Below, piece by piece: positions 21,766-21,976 of a stretch of DNA of 21,976 nucleotides. Below the pieces are notes generated by a model, which made no database searches, had not been told where the DNA came from, and saw nothing but the letters and a program-made list of their open reading frames with translations. The stretch's first letter is position 1. Each line of letters opens with the position of its first letter. The translations under genes were made by a program, and so were the position numbers. The stretch spans positions 1-21,976 of the forward strand of contig CAJTUC010000049.1 of assembly GCA_910579395.1 (NCBI GenBank), in the 5' to 3' direction. Source of the DNA: an uncultured Lachnospiraceae bacterium. GTDB taxonomy: Bacteria; Bacillota; Clostridia; Lachnospirales; Lachnospiraceae.

Positions 21766-21815
21766 AGGTCTCTTTTCCTTTCAAATGTAGATTCGTTATT
21801 ATCAGATGCGTTAAA

Positions 21816-21845
21816 ATTATACCACACACATCTTGCGGATTTCAA
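21816..21845 (-). promoter_or_regulatory. promoter of the methyltransferase gene
   Basis: On the minus strand TTGAAA (21840-21845) and TATAAT (21816-21821) are separated by 18 bp, and TGG directly before TATAAT gives an extended -10. The leader before the gene is about 45 nt. Confidence 0.75.
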
Positions 21846-21934
21846 CTGCTGAGTATAAGTAAATTGTGCAGAATTACCAAAAGGTATGAAACTATATTAG
21901 CGTGCAAAGAATTTTGTGAGTTTTTGTACCCAGG

Positions 21935-21943
21935 TTATCCACA
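21935..21943 (+). promoter_or_regulatory. single DnaA-box sequence at the window edge
   Basis: TTATCCACA is a perfect match to the DnaA box consensus. Only one was noticed and the window ends 33 bases later, so whether this is part of an origin, a DnaA-regulated promoter or chance cannot be told. Confidence 0.4.
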
Positions 21944-21976
21944 GCTAAAACCCAAAAATAACTGATACAATCGGGT

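Overview
The window reads as a chromosomal segment of an anaerobic gut-type Firmicute, most likely Lachnospiraceae. The basis is the combination of a glycyl-radical-enzyme microcompartment, Firmicute-style AGGAGG ribosome sites, strong sigma-A promoters with 17-18 bp spacers, and a secreted SH3b-NlpC/P60 hydrolase. Genus cannot be fixed from the sequence alone.

Positions 400-14784 form one co-oriented locus of 17 genes. It starts at a consensus promoter (246-274) and ends at a rho-independent terminator (14901-14934). It encodes a B12-independent bacterial microcompartment for 1,2-propanediol formed from fucose or rhamnose, close to the type called GRM3. Gene order is pduU-like shell, pduV/eutP-like GTPase, class II aldolase, PduO C-domain-like protein, CoA-acylating aldehyde dehydrogenase, zinc alcohol dehydrogenase, four BMC-H shell genes, pduL, pduN/eutN-type pentamer, pduS/RnfC-like flavo-Fe-S protein, pduT-like shell, DeoR-family regulator, glycyl radical diol dehydratase and its radical-SAM activase. 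Proposed flow: the aldolase releases L-lactaldehyde and DHAP; lactaldehyde is reduced to propanediol; the glycyl radical enzyme dehydrates it to propanal; the aldehyde dehydrogenase and PduL make propionyl-CoA and then propionyl-phosphate, while the alcohol dehydrogenase makes 1-propanol and recycles NAD+. Five enzymes carry a terminal amphipathic helix that looks like an encapsulation peptide. No sugar kinase, propionate kinase or separate lactaldehyde reductase is present here.

The most unusual feature lies between the genes. The gaps after the shell genes and pduL, often overlapping the stop codon, hold repeated copies of a structured element: a three-way junction, usually followed by one or two further hairpins. 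The distal arms differ in sequence from copy to copy but keep pairing. Five copies are well formed (from 5755, 6346, 6853, 7261 and 8063) and two are degenerate (about 9815 and 11320). The gap 5885-6067 looks like a set of leftover gene leaders.

Positions 14998-17223 carry an AT-rich restriction-modification pair with its own promoter. The methylase closely resembles E. coli YhdJ, which suggests ATGCAT as the target. Positions 17253-21765 hold ordinary genes: an SDR oxidoreductase (minus), a thioredoxin-reductase-like protein, an SH3b-NlpC/P60 hydrolase and a class I methyltransferase (minus). A 195-bp element with 54-nt inverted arms lies between the SDR and reductase genes. The last 200 bases hold the methyltransferase promoter and one perfect DnaA-box sequence.
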